Origin: Brachybacterium timonense
GTDB taxonomy: Bacteria > Actinomycetota > Actinomycetes > Actinomycetales > Dermabacteraceae
Assembly (NCBI RefSeq): GCF_900258505.1
Contig: NZ_LT984895.1
Location: 701,420-765,419, forward strand
Direction of reading: 5' to 3'
DNA length: 64,000 bases
Of this stretch, positions 16,726 to 26,309 are shown in pieces. The notes under the pieces were generated by a model, which was not told the origin of the DNA, did no database searches, and worked only from the letters and a program-made list of their open reading frames with translations. The translations under genes and the position numbers were made by a program. Position 1 is the first letter of the stretch. The number at the start of each line of letters is the position of its first letter.

Positions 16726-17802
16726 TCAGTGCGAGAGCACGCCCAGATCGCGCAGACGCTGCAGCAGGGCGTGACCATCGGGGCCACGCACCAGAGCAGG
16801 GCTGTCCCCGCCCGTGCGCCTGCGGTCAAGCGGACGCAGCGTACCGTGAGCGAGGAGCTGCTCGGACTCGGTGAGCTGACGGATCGCGATCGCTGTGACG
16901 GCCTGCGGGTTCTTCGCGGCGAACTCGCTGTAGATGACCGGATCGTGCTGGCCGTCATCCCCGATGAGGATCCACTGGATGTGGGGGAAGGTGCTATGTA
17001 GCCGGTCGAGCGACCGGTGTTTGTGATCGGGGCCCGAACGGAAGAAGCCGGTGTTCGTCGGCCCCCAGTCGGTGAGCAGCAGCGCGCCGCTCGGGTACCC
17101 GTTCTTGTACAGAAAGCGCTGCAGGACAGGGAACACGTTCCAGGCGCCGGTGGAGAGGTACACAAAGGGTGCGGTGGGCAGTTCCCGGGCGATGCGCTGG
17201 TACAGCATGGGCATGCCGGGCACGATCTTGCGCGAGGACTGGTGGACGACGAACGCGTTCCAGAAAGCCAGCAGTGGCCGCGGAAGCCAGGTCACCATCA
17301 CGGTGTCGTCGATGTCGCTGACCACGCCGATGCGTGCCGTGGGGTCGACGACCTGGACCTCGGCCGTCACGGCGTTGTCCTTCGTGGTCCACAGCTCCAC
17401 CTCGTGGCGGCCCGGCTCGAGCGCGACCTCCAGGACCGTATCGACGAGTCCGGCGCGGTCCGCGCGGGTCGTGAACTCCTTGCCGCCCACCCGCAGATGC
17501 ACGGTGCGTTCGGGGGCGACTTGGCCCGCGAAGTTGCGCCAGCCGCGCACGGCCATCGACCGCATGTCTGTGACGGGACGATCGTGGTGATCCGCTCGGG
17601 TGCGGGGAGACGCATACAGCACGCGCGCGAGCACACGCACGTTCTGGGTCGTGCCGTAGCCGTAATAAGGCTGCAGGCGCAGGTCCCAGCCCATGCGACG
17701 CAGAAGGGCGCCGACGCGGCGGTTCTTCACGTCTTCCACGCGGGCGGCCCAATGTGGGCGATCACCCTGAGCGCGAAGAGCGCGGTTGAGCGGGCGAAGC
17801 AT
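16726..17802 (-). CDS. App1-family phosphatase domain protein (DUF2183)
   Basis: 358-residue protein with a C-terminal HAD-like DUF2183 domain: the phosphatase motif VVSDIDDTVMVT (DxDxT), LSTGAWNVFPVLQRFL, and IGDDGQHDPVIYSEF. This is the catalytic domain of yeast App1 phosphatidate phosphatase; the bacterial substrate is unknown. The N-terminal half (about 1-170) is a beta-rich domain usual for these bacterial proteins. Start ATG 17802 follows GGAGAG. It lies downstream of the GNAT gene on the same strand, 76 bp away. Confidence 0.85.
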   Translation of the reverse strand: MLRPLNRALRAQGDRPHWAARVEDVKNRRVGALLRRMGWDLRLQPYYGYGTTQNVRVLARVLYASPRTRADHHDRPVTDMRSMAVRGWRNFAGQVAPERTVHLRVGGKEFTTRADRAGLVDTVLEVALEPGRHEVELWTTKDNAVTAEVQVVDPTARIGVVSDIDDTVMVTWLPRPLLAFWNAFVVHQSSRKIVPGMPMLYQRIARELPTAPFVYLSTGAWNVFPVLQRFLYKNGYPSGALLLTDWGPTNTGFFRSGPDHKHRSLDRLHSTFPHIQWILIGDDGQHDPVIYSEFAAKNPQAVTAIAIRQLTESEQLLAHGTLRPLDRRRTGGDSPALVRGPDGHALLQRLRDLGVLSH

Positions 17803-17878
17803 CAGGGGTCTCTCCGGCGCAGTAAGCGATGCAGAAGGGAGGACAGCCGACGGGCCACTGGGTGGGCGACCAGGCAGA

Positions 17879-18364
17879 TCAGACGTCGCGGGCCATCTTG
17901 AACCAGGCGCCGTCGGCATCGCCCTCGACGACCTCCCAGCGGTCGCCGGTGTCGCGGAAACCCAGCGACTCATACAGAGCGCGAGCCGGCTCATTGGTGG
18001 GGCCGACGTACAGCGTCACGGTACGTGCACCGTCCTCCTTCGCCCACGCAAACACGGCCTCGGCGAGGTCACCGGCGATGCCGACCTTGCGGAACGCGGG
18101 CGTGACCCACATGGCCTGCAGCTCGCGCTCGTGAGCGGGAGCGTCGTTCTCGTGGCGGCTGGCAACGAGGCCCACCGGGGTGTCGCCGTCCACAGCCAGG
18201 AACCAGGCCGCTTCCGAGACACGCTGCTGCCAGCGCTTCTCGTCATAGGTCGATTCCTTCTCCCAGCTCTGCCCGAAAGCCTCCGGGTCGGTGCTGAGGG
18301 AGCGCAGACGGATCTCGCGCACCAGGGGCCAGTCGTCGTGCTGAGCGCGGATGATGTCGGCCAT
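17879..18364 (-). CDS. GNAT family N-acetyltransferase
   Basis: 161-residue acetyltransferase. The acetyl-CoA site is seen in LQAMWVTPAFRKVGIAGDLAEAVFAWA (Q/RxxGxG/A-like loop) and the C-terminal NEPARALYESLGFRDTGD strand-helix. Substrate unknown. Start ATG 18364 has AGGAGG at 7 nt. Divergent from the tyrosine phosphatase gene; the 231 bp between holds no further gene. Confidence 0.88.
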   Translation of the reverse strand: MADIIRAQHDDWPLVREIRLRSLSTDPEAFGQSWEKESTYDEKRWQQRVSEAAWFLAVDGDTPVGLVASRHENDAPAHERELQAMWVTPAFRKVGIAGDLAEAVFAWAKEDGARTVTLYVGPTNEPARALYESLGFRDTGDRWEVVEGDADGAWFKMARDV

Positions 18365-18583
18365 GGCTGTCCTCCTGTGCCGGATGGGTTGGCGGGCGAG
18401 CGAGCCGGAGCTGGGTGCTCCGACGCGGAGCAACGTCGAGAGCTGTTCCCCCCGATCGGCTCCGCGAACGGTTCGTGAGGCCCGGGCCGATCCCGCGGCG
18501 TGGACCGGGACAGGACCCGTTGCCATCATAGGGCCCAGCCGGGCGGTGCGTCGCATCCGTCCCCATCGGTGAGCGTGCGCTGG

Positions 18584-18589
18584 CACAAT
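18584..18589 (+). promoter_or_regulatory. Possible -10 box of a leaderless tyrosine phosphatase mRNA
   Basis: CACAAT 6 nt before ATG 18596. The GGAG between them is too close to the ATG to act as a ribosome site. Confidence 0.4.
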
Positions 18590-18595
18590 GGAGCG

Positions 18596-19126
18596 ATGAG
18601 CCGACTGCGGGTCCTGACCGTGTGCACGGGCAACGTGTGCCGTTCTCCGGCCGCTGCCGTGATGCTGCGGGCTGCCGTGGAGGAGGCTGGCCTCGCCGAT
18701 CGCATCGAGGTGAGTTCGGCTGGCACCAGTTGGGAAGCCGAGGGCATGCCTATGGATGAGCGCACCGTGCGCGCCCTGGAACGCGCTGGTTACCCGTGCT
18801 CGGTCCAGCAGCACACGGCACGCGCAGTGCATCTCTCGGATCTGGCCACCTGGGACCTGGTCCTCCCGATGACGCTCGAACAGGCGCAGACCCTGCGGCG
18901 GATCGCTGAACAGATCCCCCCGGAGCACACCGCGCCCCGCATCGTGCTGTGGGGGCAGTTCGATCCGGCGAACGACGTGGATGCGGCGGAGGCGGATATG
19001 TCGGTGCCAGATCCCTGGTACGAGGGGCAGAAAGCCTTCGACCGCACGGTGCTGGCGATGCAGCGGGCGCTGGCGTCGATCGTGGTGTATCTGCGCGGTG
19101 AGCTGGAGCAGCTCGAACGTACCTGA
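18596..19126 (+). CDS. Low-molecular-weight protein-tyrosine phosphatase
   Basis: 176-residue LMW-PTP with the P-loop VCTGNVCRSPAA (nucleophile Cys10, Arg16) at the very N-terminus and the general acid Asp139 in VPDPWYEG. Such enzymes remove phosphate from tyrosine residues and in actinobacteria may be secreted or paired with tyrosine kinases; no kinase partner is adjacent. Length is a little above the usual 150-165. Confidence 0.9.
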   Translation: MSRLRVLTVCTGNVCRSPAAAVMLRAAVEEAGLADRIEVSSAGTSWEAEGMPMDERTVRALERAGYPCSVQQHTARAVHLSDLATWDLVLPMTLEQAQTLRRIAEQIPPEHTAPRIVLWGQFDPANDVDAAEADMSVPDPWYEGQKAFDRTVLAMQRALASIVVYLRGELEQLERT

Positions 19127-19160
19127 TGCGGTCGACGTTGCGCGCGGACCACGCGCTGCG

Positions 19161-20219
19161 TCAGTCCAGCGTGGTGTTCTGCGCGCGTCGACCCGGCCTG
19201 CGGCGACGCCCGTGTTCCATGACGGCTTCTCGACGGGAGCGCCAGGTCGCCCCGATGAAGCCGGCTGCCGTGAGGAACGCGAATCCGAAGGCGCCCACGA
19301 GGATCTGGCGCAGGCGGCCGAAGGGGCTTTCGGTGTCGTTGACGAAGGTATTGAGCAGGGTGACGAACGGGCCGTCGTCGGCGGTGTCGGCGGGAGGCGG
19401 TGTGCTGGGCGTCCGCGCGGGGGAGGCCACAGCGCCCTCGGTGGAGCTCTCCTGACCGGTCGAGTCCGAGCTCACCGACTCTTCTTCCCCGCGGCCCGTG
19501 CGCTCCAGGGACCGGGACGGGGGCTCGGTGGGAGTGCTGCTGCCGCGTGCGACACGTGTTGCTCGGTCTTCACGCGATGCCTCACCCTCGGATGAGTACC
19601 GTGCGGGCGGCTCGACAGGGGCGTGCTGCTCAGCGGGATCATCGACCGCTGACGGGTCATCCGGTGCCGTGGACTCGTCGTTCGCGTCTCCGGCCTCGGG
19701 TGCTTCGGTTGGTGTGGGGGAGGTGGGCGGTTGGCTGGGTTCGCCCGGCTGTGACGGGGAGGGCGTGCCGGGGCCAGGCGCAGTTCCGCGTGTAGGCGTC
19801 GGGGTGGGCGTGCGCGTTGGTGGCGTGGTCTGGGGTGGGGTGCTCGGAGAGGCCGACGGCGTCGGCTCCGTTGTGCCCGGCTTGGATGGTGTGCCCGGCT
19901 CCGTCGTGCCCGGCTCGGACGGTGTGCCCGGCTCGGACGGGGTGCCCGGCTCCGATGGGGTGACCGTATCCGAGGGGCTGCCTGTGCCCGATCCCTTCGA
20001 GGGGGATGGCGAGGCGGGCTCCTCGACCGGTGTTCCGATGGAGGGCTGGTCTTTGTCGCCGTCCGACGGCTGCGGGGCCGCAGGAGTGGCGGGCGCCGTG
20101 CTGCAGACTGCGGCGGGTGGATTCGGTGTGTCACAGGGAGGCTCGGCCACCGCAGAGGTCGGCAGGAGCAGGAGCGCGGCGGCGCCGCCGCCGCTGAGCA
20201 TGCGCGTGTGTGCCCGCAT
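19161..20219 (-). CDS. Pro/Ser/Thr-rich exported, membrane-anchored surface protein
   Basis: 352 residues. A signal peptide (MRAHTRMLSGGGAAALLLLPTS, cleavage near AVAEP) is followed by about 250 residues of low complexity dominated by Pro, Ser, Thr, Glu and Gly, including five or so PSEPGT/TEPGT units, then a transmembrane helix (ILVGAFGFAFLTAAGFIGATW) and a basic tail, which is a stalk-like surface architecture without an LPXTG sortase motif. Start ATG 20219 follows AAGGAG; a longer start lacks a ribosome site. No functional domain is visible. It is convergent with the tyrosine phosphatase gene. Confidence 0.75.
   Translation of the reverse strand: MRAHTRMLSGGGAAALLLLPTSAVAEPPCDTPNPPAAVCSTAPATPAAPQPSDGDKDQPSIGTPVEEPASPSPSKGSGTGSPSDTVTPSEPGTPSEPGTPSEPGTTEPGTPSKPGTTEPTPSASPSTPPQTTPPTRTPTPTPTRGTAPGPGTPSPSQPGEPSQPPTSPTPTEAPEAGDANDESTAPDDPSAVDDPAEQHAPVEPPARYSSEGEASREDRATRVARGSSTPTEPPSRSLERTGRGEEESVSSDSTGQESSTEGAVASPARTPSTPPPADTADDGPFVTLLNTFVNDTESPFGRLRQILVGAFGFAFLTAAGFIGATWRSRREAVMEHGRRRRPGRRAQNTTLD
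19872..19960 (-). repeat. Short tandem repeat coding PSEPGT-type units
   Basis: About five imperfect 15-18 bp copies of GTGCCCGGCTCGGACGG (plus strand), encoding the repeated EPGTPS stretch of the surface protein. Such a run can change length by slippage. Confidence 0.7.
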
Positions 20220-20453
20220 GCACTGCTCCTTTCTGCCACGCATTGCTGCATCGGATCCGGGTTTCCGTGCTGATCGCACGGTTCCAGACGTGCCTCAGGT
20301 CACAAAGCCGTGACCCGGTCCAGAAGAATACCGCACCAGTTCTTTACCTTCTCACCATGGTTGCGCTGGGGAGGGGCACTGAGCAAGAGCCTGTGCATAC
20401 TGCCACGTAAGGCGCGGTATTCGATCGTCGCTGCGGCGTGGCTGCAGTGGTGA

Positions 20454-22094
20454 TCAGGCGCCGAGCACACCGTCGACCAGGTCTTTCGCCTCAGCCTGCA
20501 CGTGGGCGAGATGCTCCTCGCCGCGGAAGGACTCGGCGTAGATCTTGTACACATCCTCGGTGCCGGAGGGGCGTGCGGCGAACCATGCCGACTGCGTGGC
20601 GACCTTCAGCCCGCCGATGGCGCCGCCCGCCGGAGCGGTGGTCAGCCGCGCAGTGATGGGCTCACCCGCCAGCTCGGTGGCGGTGACCTGATCGGCGGTC
20701 AGCGCCTTCAGCCGTGCCTTCTGCTCTCGACCCGCTGGGGCATCGATCCGGGCGTAGGCGCTCGTGCCCAGTTCCTCCACGAGCTCGGCGTGCAGCTGCG
20801 AGGGGCTGCGACCGGTCACGGCGAGGATCTCCGAGGCGAGCAGCGCCAGGATGATGCCGTCCTTGTCCGTGGTCCAGACGCCGCCGCCATGCCGCAGGAA
20901 GGAGGCGCCGGCGCTCTCCTCGCCGCCGAAACCCACCGACGAGTCGAGCAGCCCCGGCACGAACCACTTGAAACCTACGGGGACCTCGAACAGCTCACGC
21001 CCCAGGGACGTGACGACGCGGTCGATGAGGCTCGAGGAGACCACGGTCTTGCCGACCTTCGCGCTTGCGGGCCACTGGGGTCGGTGCGCGAACAGATAGC
21101 GGATCGCCACAGCCAGGTAATGGTTGGGGTTCATCAGTCCCGTATCCGGGGTGACGATGCCGTGGCGGTCTGAATCAGCGTCATTGCCGGTGGCGATGTC
21201 GTACTCCGAACGCTTCTCGAGCAGCGACGCCATCGCCCACGGACTCGAGCAGTCCATGCGGATCTTCCCGTCGCGGTCCAACGTCATGAACGCCCACTGC
21301 GGGTCGACGGACGGGTTGACGACGGTGAGATCCAGGTCGTGCATCTCACCGATCGTCGCCCAGTAGTCCACGGACGCACCGCCCAGCGGATCAGCGCCGA
21401 TGCGCACACCGGCACGACGGATCGCCTCCAGGTCGATCACATCCGCGAGGTCGCGCACATAGGAATGCAGGTAGTCGTGGCGTCCGGCGGTGGCGAGGGC
21501 AGTAGCCCGATCGGTGCGGCGCACCTCCCGAAGCCCGTTCTTCAGCAGCTCGTTGGCGCGGTCGGCGATTCGGGCAGTGGCATCGGAGTCGGCCGGGCCG
21601 CCGTGTGGCGGGTTGTACTTGAAGCCGCCATCACGCGGCGGATTGTGGCTGGGCGTGACCACGATGCCGTCGGCCCGACCGGGGTCCTCGGCCGCGCGCT
21701 CGCGGTTATGCACGAGGATCGCGTGCGACACAGCCGGGGTGGGAGTGAACCTGTCGTCGGCGTCGATCAGAACGCTGACGTCGTTGGCCACGAGCACCTC
21801 GAGCGCGGTATCGAAGGCGGGACGGGACAGAGCATGGGTGTCGCGGCCGATGAACAGTGGTCCGCTGATGCCCGCATCGCGGCGCAGCTCGACGATGGCC
21901 TGGGTGATCGCCGCGATGTGGTCCTCGTTGAACCGCCCGTCGAGCGAGGAACCGCGGTGCCCGGATGTGCCGAAGGCGACGGCCTGATCCGGGTCGGAGG
22001 CGTCAGGGTGGATGTCGTAGTACGCGTCAAGAAGGGCGTCGACGTCGACGAGATCCTCCTCGAGAGCCTTCTGACCTGCACGTGGATGCTGCAT
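20454..22094 (-). CDS. pgm: Phosphoglucomutase (alpha-D-glucose-specific)
   Basis: 546-residue enzyme interconverting glucose 1-phosphate and glucose 6-phosphate for glycogen, trehalose and wall sugars. The phosphoserine loop is [13 protein letters not shown] with Ser149; [11 protein letters not shown], the Mg loop [10 protein letters not shown] and the sugar loop [12 protein letters not shown] are intact. Start ATG 22094 has GGGAGGA upstream. Confidence 0.97.
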   Translation of the reverse strand: MQHPRAGQKALEEDLVDVDALLDAYYDIHPDASDPDQAVAFGTSGHRGSSLDGRFNEDHIAAITQAIVELRRDAGISGPLFIGRDTHALSRPAFDTALEVLVANDVSVLIDADDRFTPTPAVSHAILVHNRERAAEDPGRADGIVVTPSHNPPRDGGFKYNPPHGGPADSDATARIADRANELLKNGLREVRRTDRATALATAGRHDYLHSYVRDLADVIDLEAIRRAGVRIGADPLGGASVDYWATIGEMHDLDLTVVNPSVDPQWAFMTLDRDGKIRMDCSSPWAMASLLEKRSEYDIATGNDADSDRHGIVTPDTGLMNPNHYLAVAIRYLFAHRPQWPASAKVGKTVVSSSLIDRVVTSLGRELFEVPVGFKWFVPGLLDSSVGFGGEESAGASFLRHGGGVWTTDKDGIILALLASEILAVTGRSPSQLHAELVEELGTSAYARIDAPAGREQKARLKALTADQVTATELAGEPITARLTTAPAGGAIGGLKVATQSAWFAARPSGTEDVYKIYAESFRGEEHLAHVQAEAKDLVDGVLGA

Positions 22095-22217
22095 GACGAC
22101 GATCCTCCCACCAGGGTGTCGGTTCGGGGTGCCGGGCGGTCCATCGCCACTCTAGGGCAGGTCGCGGCATGGCGCGCGGGCGGCCCGATACGTGGGAGAG
22201 ACGGATCCGCCGACGGA

Positions 22218-22895
22218 TCAGCGGCGCCGCACCATCAGCACGATGCCCACGATCGTGAGAACAAGCCCCACCAGTCCTGCGAGCACCCCGATCACAGGCC
22301 CCAGCAGCAGCGGGAGTGCGATGCCGAACATCGAGTACGGGCCCAGATAGGCGGGGGCATCGGTGCCCGTGCAGGTGATCGTCGCCGTCGTGTCCGAGGT
22401 GGCCGCCACGCCGAGCGCCTGGCGGTAGGTCGAGCCGTTGCCGAACGTCACCTCCGCATCGGAGGCGATCGTGGTGACACCACCGCTGGCCGTGCAGGTA
22501 GCGTCGGTCGCCTCAGCCGGGACGTAGACGAACACCATGTGGTTCGCTTCGAGAGTGATCTGCTGCTCGGCGGCGGTGAACTCCGTGGGCCCCCGCCCGG
22601 CATCGCCGACGACGGAGCTCATGGCCCAGGCGATGCCGCCGATGAAGAACACAGGTGCGATGACCACCAGGAGCACGAGCCCGAGGGCCAGCGGCACACG
22701 GGCGCGGCGCCGCGGCCGTGTGGGCGGTTCGCCCGAGCCTGGACCGCCGAGCAGCGTGCTGCCCGTCGGTATGGTGTGCGGGCCCGAGGCTGCGCCGTCG
22801 CCGCTGGGCGCGGAGCCGCTGTCCACAGGACCAGGCAACCCGTACGTGGGGCGGGCACGTCGAGGGCGGCTCGCCGTGCTGTCGGACTCGGTCAT
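22218..22895 (-). CDS. Membrane protein of unknown function
   Basis: 225 residues: a Pro/Gly-rich cytosolic N-terminus (about 1-65), one helix (VPLALGLVLLVVIAPVFFIGGIAWAM), an extracytoplasmic domain of about 90 residues containing two cysteines in a beta-strand-like pattern (DATCTASGG, TITCTGTD), and a last helical pair before the RRR tail. I do not recognise a family. GAAGGAGG precedes ATG 22895. It is 123 bp upstream of pgm on the same strand. Confidence 0.7.
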   Translation of the reverse strand: MTESDSTASRPRRARPTYGLPGPVDSGSAPSGDGAASGPHTIPTGSTLLGGPGSGEPPTRPRRRARVPLALGLVLLVVIAPVFFIGGIAWAMSSVVGDAGRGPTEFTAAEQQITLEANHMVFVYVPAEATDATCTASGGVTTIASDAEVTFGNGSTYRQALGVAATSDTTATITCTGTDAPAYLGPYSMFGIALPLLLGPVIGVLAGLVGLVLTIVGIVLMVRRR

Positions 22896-22976
22896 CGGGC
22901 CTCCTTCAGATCGCCGACGGTCAGACTAGCGACCGAGCCCGAACGGCAGCCGAGCATCAGGGTGCCCCACTCCCTG

Positions 22977-23990
22977 TCATCCCAGTCGCAGTGCCAGCAC
23001 CGTGAGGGCAGCAGCTGCCGCAGCTGAGGCCACCGGTGTCGCCAGCCAGACTGCCACTATCCGTGCCACAACCGGCCAGCGCAGATGGCGCGGTCCCAGG
23101 CCGAGCCCCACGCCCACCACACTCGAGGCCAGGGTGTGTGAGGTCGACATCGGTATATTCAGCCCGAGCACGCCGACGCCAAGCACGATCGCGGTGGACG
23201 ACTCCGCGGCCAGGCCCTGCGCTGTGCTCAGGTCGCTCAGCCGTCGGCCCAGGGTCCGGATGATGCGGTGGCCGCCCATCAGCGTTCCGGCGGCGAGAGC
23301 AAGGGACAGCGGCACGGCCGCGGACAGTGCAGCCTGCGGATCCAGGCCGCCAGCCCAGACGGCCATCGCCACAAGGGTCATGGGAATGCGGATGTCATGG
23401 ATCCCGTGTCCGGCCGCAACGGCACCGGCCGATATGGTCTGCGCGAACCGCAGATGCCCGGCACGCAGCATCTCCGTGCGGCCCAGAGCCAGCAGCCCGC
23501 GCATGAGCAGAAAGCTCAGCGCAACTGCCACCAGCGGTCCTATGAGCAGGGGCAGCATGATCAGCTGCATCGTCGCGTCCCACGGAATGCTCGCCCCCAC
23601 GACCCAGGAAGCTCCGAGCACCGCTCCCAGGATCGTGTGCCACGTGGACGTGGGCATGCCCATCCACCAGGTGAGTATCGACCAAGCCAGCGTGGATAGC
23701 ACCACGGCGCACAGCACGAGTCCGAGCATGTCAGGCGCGTCTGCGAGGGTGCGCGCCAGGGGAGTCAGCTGCAGCAGATCCGCGCTCCACCCAGCACCGA
23801 GCGCCATCAGCCCGGCGCCTAGCAGCCCGCCCAGCAGGTTCAGCGTCGCGGCCACCCCCAGGGCGGTCGACTCGCGCAGGGTGCGCGTGGTGATCGCGGT
23901 GGACACCGCGTTGGAGGCGTCATGGAATCCGTTCACGTACGCCAGCGCCACGGCGAGCACTACGAGCGCTACCAGGGAGCCCGAGTCCAC
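22977..23990 (-). CDS. pit: Inorganic phosphate transporter, PiT family
   Basis: 337-residue low-affinity phosphate:cation symporter with 9-10 helices. The two PiT signature motifs are present: NGFHDASNAVSTAI near the N-terminus and GLNIPMSTSHTLASSVVGVG in the second half. Starts at GTG 23990, two bases after the stop of the DUF47 gene, so the two are one transcript. Confidence 0.93.
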   Translation of the reverse strand: MDSGSLVALVVLAVALAYVNGFHDASNAVSTAITTRTLRESTALGVAATLNLLGGLLGAGLMALGAGWSADLLQLTPLARTLADAPDMLGLVLCAVVLSTLAWSILTWWMGMPTSTWHTILGAVLGASWVVGASIPWDATMQLIMLPLLIGPLVAVALSFLLMRGLLALGRTEMLRAGHLRFAQTISAGAVAAGHGIHDIRIPMTLVAMAVWAGGLDPQAALSAAVPLSLALAAGTLMGGHRIIRTLGRRLSDLSTAQGLAAESSTAIVLGVGVLGLNIPMSTSHTLASSVVGVGLGLGPRHLRWPVVARIVAVWLATPVASAAAAAALTVLALRLG

Positions 23991-23991
23991 C

Positions 23992-24615
23992 TCAGGAGTC
24001 CTTGACCCGCAGCATGTCCGCGATGCGGGCCACCCGCTCGAGCAGTTCGAACGTGGTCGAGACCGCGTAGATCACGTCGCGCTGCAGCATCATGTCCGTG
24101 GCGGCGCCGCCCGCACGATACAGCTCTCCGAGCGCCTGACGGCACAGCCGGTCACCCTGGTGCTTCACGGTGCGCATACGTGTGTAGTAGCCCCCGAGAT
24201 GATGCACGCGCCGCAGCTGCCAGGACGCCTGCATGGTGTACTCGGCGGCGTGCTCGAGAGCCTCAGCGGCCTCCAGCAGGGGTGTCGAGAGCGCGCTGAG
24301 TCGGGTGATGACAAGCAGCTCACCGGTGTGCTCGAGCGAATCAATGCAGTCAGCCATCGTGAGCGCGAGATCGTAGAGCAGCTCCGCCTCATACGGGGTG
24401 ATGAGGGAGTCCGCCAGACGCGTGGCGATGCGAGCTGAGATCTCGGTGGCACGCGAGGAGTTCTCATGCAGGATCGGCACCAGACGAGTGCGCGCCTGGG
24501 GCCCCTGCCCGAGGATGCGCGAATGGGTCACTGCCGAATCCGCAAGAATCTGCGCGAGCTCCGCGAACTGGCCGGTGAGGGGGCGCTCGCCGCGCGTGGA
24601 CAAGCTTCTGACCAT
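23992..24615 (-). CDS. DUF47 (PhoU-like) accessory protein of PiT
   Basis: 207-residue all-helical DUF47 protein. These partner PiT transporters and probably modulate them. E/D-rich metal-binding helices are seen in LHENSSRATEISARIATRL and MADCIDSLEHTGELL. I start at ATG 24615 (VRSLSTRGERP...), where family similarity begins; an earlier in-frame start would add 38 unlike residues. The ribosome site is weak (AAGGG). Confidence 0.88.
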   Translation of the reverse strand: MVRSLSTRGERPLTGQFAELAQILADSAVTHSRILGQGPQARTRLVPILHENSSRATEISARIATRLADSLITPYEAELLYDLALTMADCIDSLEHTGELLVITRLSALSTPLLEAAEALEHAAEYTMQASWQLRRVHHLGGYYTRMRTVKHQGDRLCRQALGELYRAGGAATDMMLQRDVIYAVSTTFELLERVARIADMLRVKDS

Positions 24616-24842
24616 CACACCCTTACCTGTTCGGAGCGCTCTGTGCCCAGGAACTGTTCTGATGTTGAAGCGATGGGGCGCCGGACCGGGATGCGCCTGT
24701 CGGCGCGTATGCCGCTCGAAGCGGCGCAAGGTGGAGCCCGGGGCAACCGCGGCCCGGCGCGTGCCTCATCGTAGAGCACGCGAGCCCGGGCGAGCCAGAC
24801 GGATGCGTGTTACGTGGGCGTCATCCGCGCGTCACATGCACG

Positions 24843-25493
24843 TCACTCGAGGGTGTCGCGGTCGGCCAGACGGGCAGCCGCTGCGAGATCCTCTCCGGTA
24901 GTCAGCAGACGGCCAGCCTGGGTGGTCAGCTCCTCCTGCGCCGACGCGGACGCAGCGCGGTCAGCCAGATGCGCTGTGCCATGGGCGCAGATCACCGCCA
25001 CGGCGCCAGCGCGTGCCAGAGCAAGAGCCAGGTCGCCGGTGAAAGCTCCGCGCAGAATCTCATCCAGCGTCTGAGTGACCTGATGGGCATCCGGCGGCTC
25101 AGCGAAACCGGCCAGGTAGCGCAGCCCAGGCACAGTCGCGGCACCCTCGCGGTAGCGATGCACCACATCCTCACCCTGCGCATGCACCCAGGTGTGCAGC
25201 ACATACAGCCGCCACAGCGCCCCCGGCAGGGTCTGCGCGGGCGAGCCCGACCACAGCATGGCCAGATCCTCCAGGCCCTCCTCGCGCACCAGCGTGACCA
25301 CACGCTCGACCACGTCGGGGTCAGAGGTGTGCAGAGCACCGTCCAGCAGAGCCGCGGCGGAATGGTGCGCGAGCTCGGTGCGGGTACTCGGGTCGGGGGC
25401 GCCTTCGATCGCCTCCGCGGTGCTGTCGAAGAGAGAGGCGGGCCGACGGAACCTGGCAGAGCGTTCTGACATGTTCGCCATCATTCCACTCAC
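24843..25493 (-). CDS. Hypothetical helical protein
   Basis: 216 residues, Ala/Leu-rich, predicted mainly alpha-helical, with no signal peptide or membrane segment. Visible pieces include LWRLYVLHTWVHAQGEDVVHRYREG and CAHGTAHLADRAASASAQEEL. I do not recognise a family. GTG 25493 has AGGGGG upstream; ATGs at 25484, 25481 and 25472 are alternatives. Divergent from the PH-domain gene 64 bp away. Confidence 0.65.
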   Translation of the reverse strand: MSGMMANMSERSARFRRPASLFDSTAEAIEGAPDPSTRTELAHHSAAALLDGALHTSDPDVVERVVTLVREEGLEDLAMLWSGSPAQTLPGALWRLYVLHTWVHAQGEDVVHRYREGAATVPGLRYLAGFAEPPDAHQVTQTLDEILRGAFTGDLALALARAGAVAVICAHGTAHLADRAASASAQEELTTQAGRLLTTGEDLAAAARLADRDTLE

Positions 25494-25545
25494 CGATCCC
25501 CCCTCGCTGATCCCGCGTGCCGATCATGTCTGTCCGGTGACCGCA

Positions 25546-25551
25546 TAGTCT
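25546..25551 (+). promoter_or_regulatory. -10 box of a leaderless mRNA (PH-domain protein)
   Basis: TAGTCT, 6 nt before ATG 25558. The GAGGG between them is too close to serve as a ribosome site. Confidence 0.5.
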
Positions 25552-25557
25552 GAGGGC

Positions 25558-26211
25558 ATGACGATCCCCCGCCAATTGGGGCCGGAGACAGGCCCTCGAC
25601 GGATCCTGCCGGACTTCTCGCGCAGCGATGCGACGGTCGAGCGCATGATCGAGAGCCTCGATGGGCCGCCGGGCCGCGCCGCTCATCGGGGTCCGGTGCG
25701 TGTGCTGGTGCCAGCCGCATCGGTGATGGACACGGCGATCCGCGCCACCATCAGCGCTGTTCTGCTCGGGGTGGCGCTTGTGCTGGTGGTCCTCGTACTG
25801 GTGCTGCTGTTCAGCGTCGACGACGGCCACGCGCCGGGAATCGGCATGGTGCTGGTGCTGCTGCTGCTCGGTACCCTTGCGTTGGTGTTCGTGCTGTTGG
25901 CGGCGCGTTTCGCGGTCGTGGCGCTCGGCACAGCGCGGGGACGCGTGGAGATCACGGAGCAGGAACTGCGCGTCGTCGGCGGGCTGCGCACGCGCGACGT
26001 GCCCTGGCGGGACGTGCTGGCCATCGAATCGCGCGTGATCCACCCGATCCACGGGCTCACCGCGGCTTTGCGCCTGCGGGATGGCACACGCGTGGTCATG
26101 CCGGCCTTCGACCGGCACATCTGGTCCTATTCCGCGCCATCCGGGCAGGATGTCCGAAAGCTGCGACGGATGCTGCACGACCGGGAACAGGCCACCTACC
26201 GCCCGCGTTGA
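25558..26211 (+). CDS. Membrane protein with bacterial PH-like domain
   Basis: 217 residues. Two adjacent hydrophobic helices (about 60-90 and 98-125) are followed by a small beta-rich domain, RGRVEITEQELRVVGGLRTRDVPWRDVLAIESR, ending MPAFDRHIWSYSAPSGQDVRKLRRML. This matches the layout of bacterial PH (bPH/DUF2244-like) membrane proteins. Function unknown. Confidence 0.65.
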   Translation: MTIPRQLGPETGPRRILPDFSRSDATVERMIESLDGPPGRAAHRGPVRVLVPAASVMDTAIRATISAVLLGVALVLVVLVLVLLFSVDDGHAPGIGMVLVLLLLGTLALVFVLLAARFAVVALGTARGRVEITEQELRVVGGLRTRDVPWRDVLAIESRVIHPIHGLTAALRLRDGTRVVMPAFDRHIWSYSAPSGQDVRKLRRMLHDREQATYRPR

Positions 26212-26309
26212 GCACGTCGGCGGCACCGAGCCGAACGGCGAACCGGTGCGACATACGCGCCTGCGGGGGTCTGGATGATGAGTCGACCCCGTGAGGGGGA
26301 GGAGATTTC

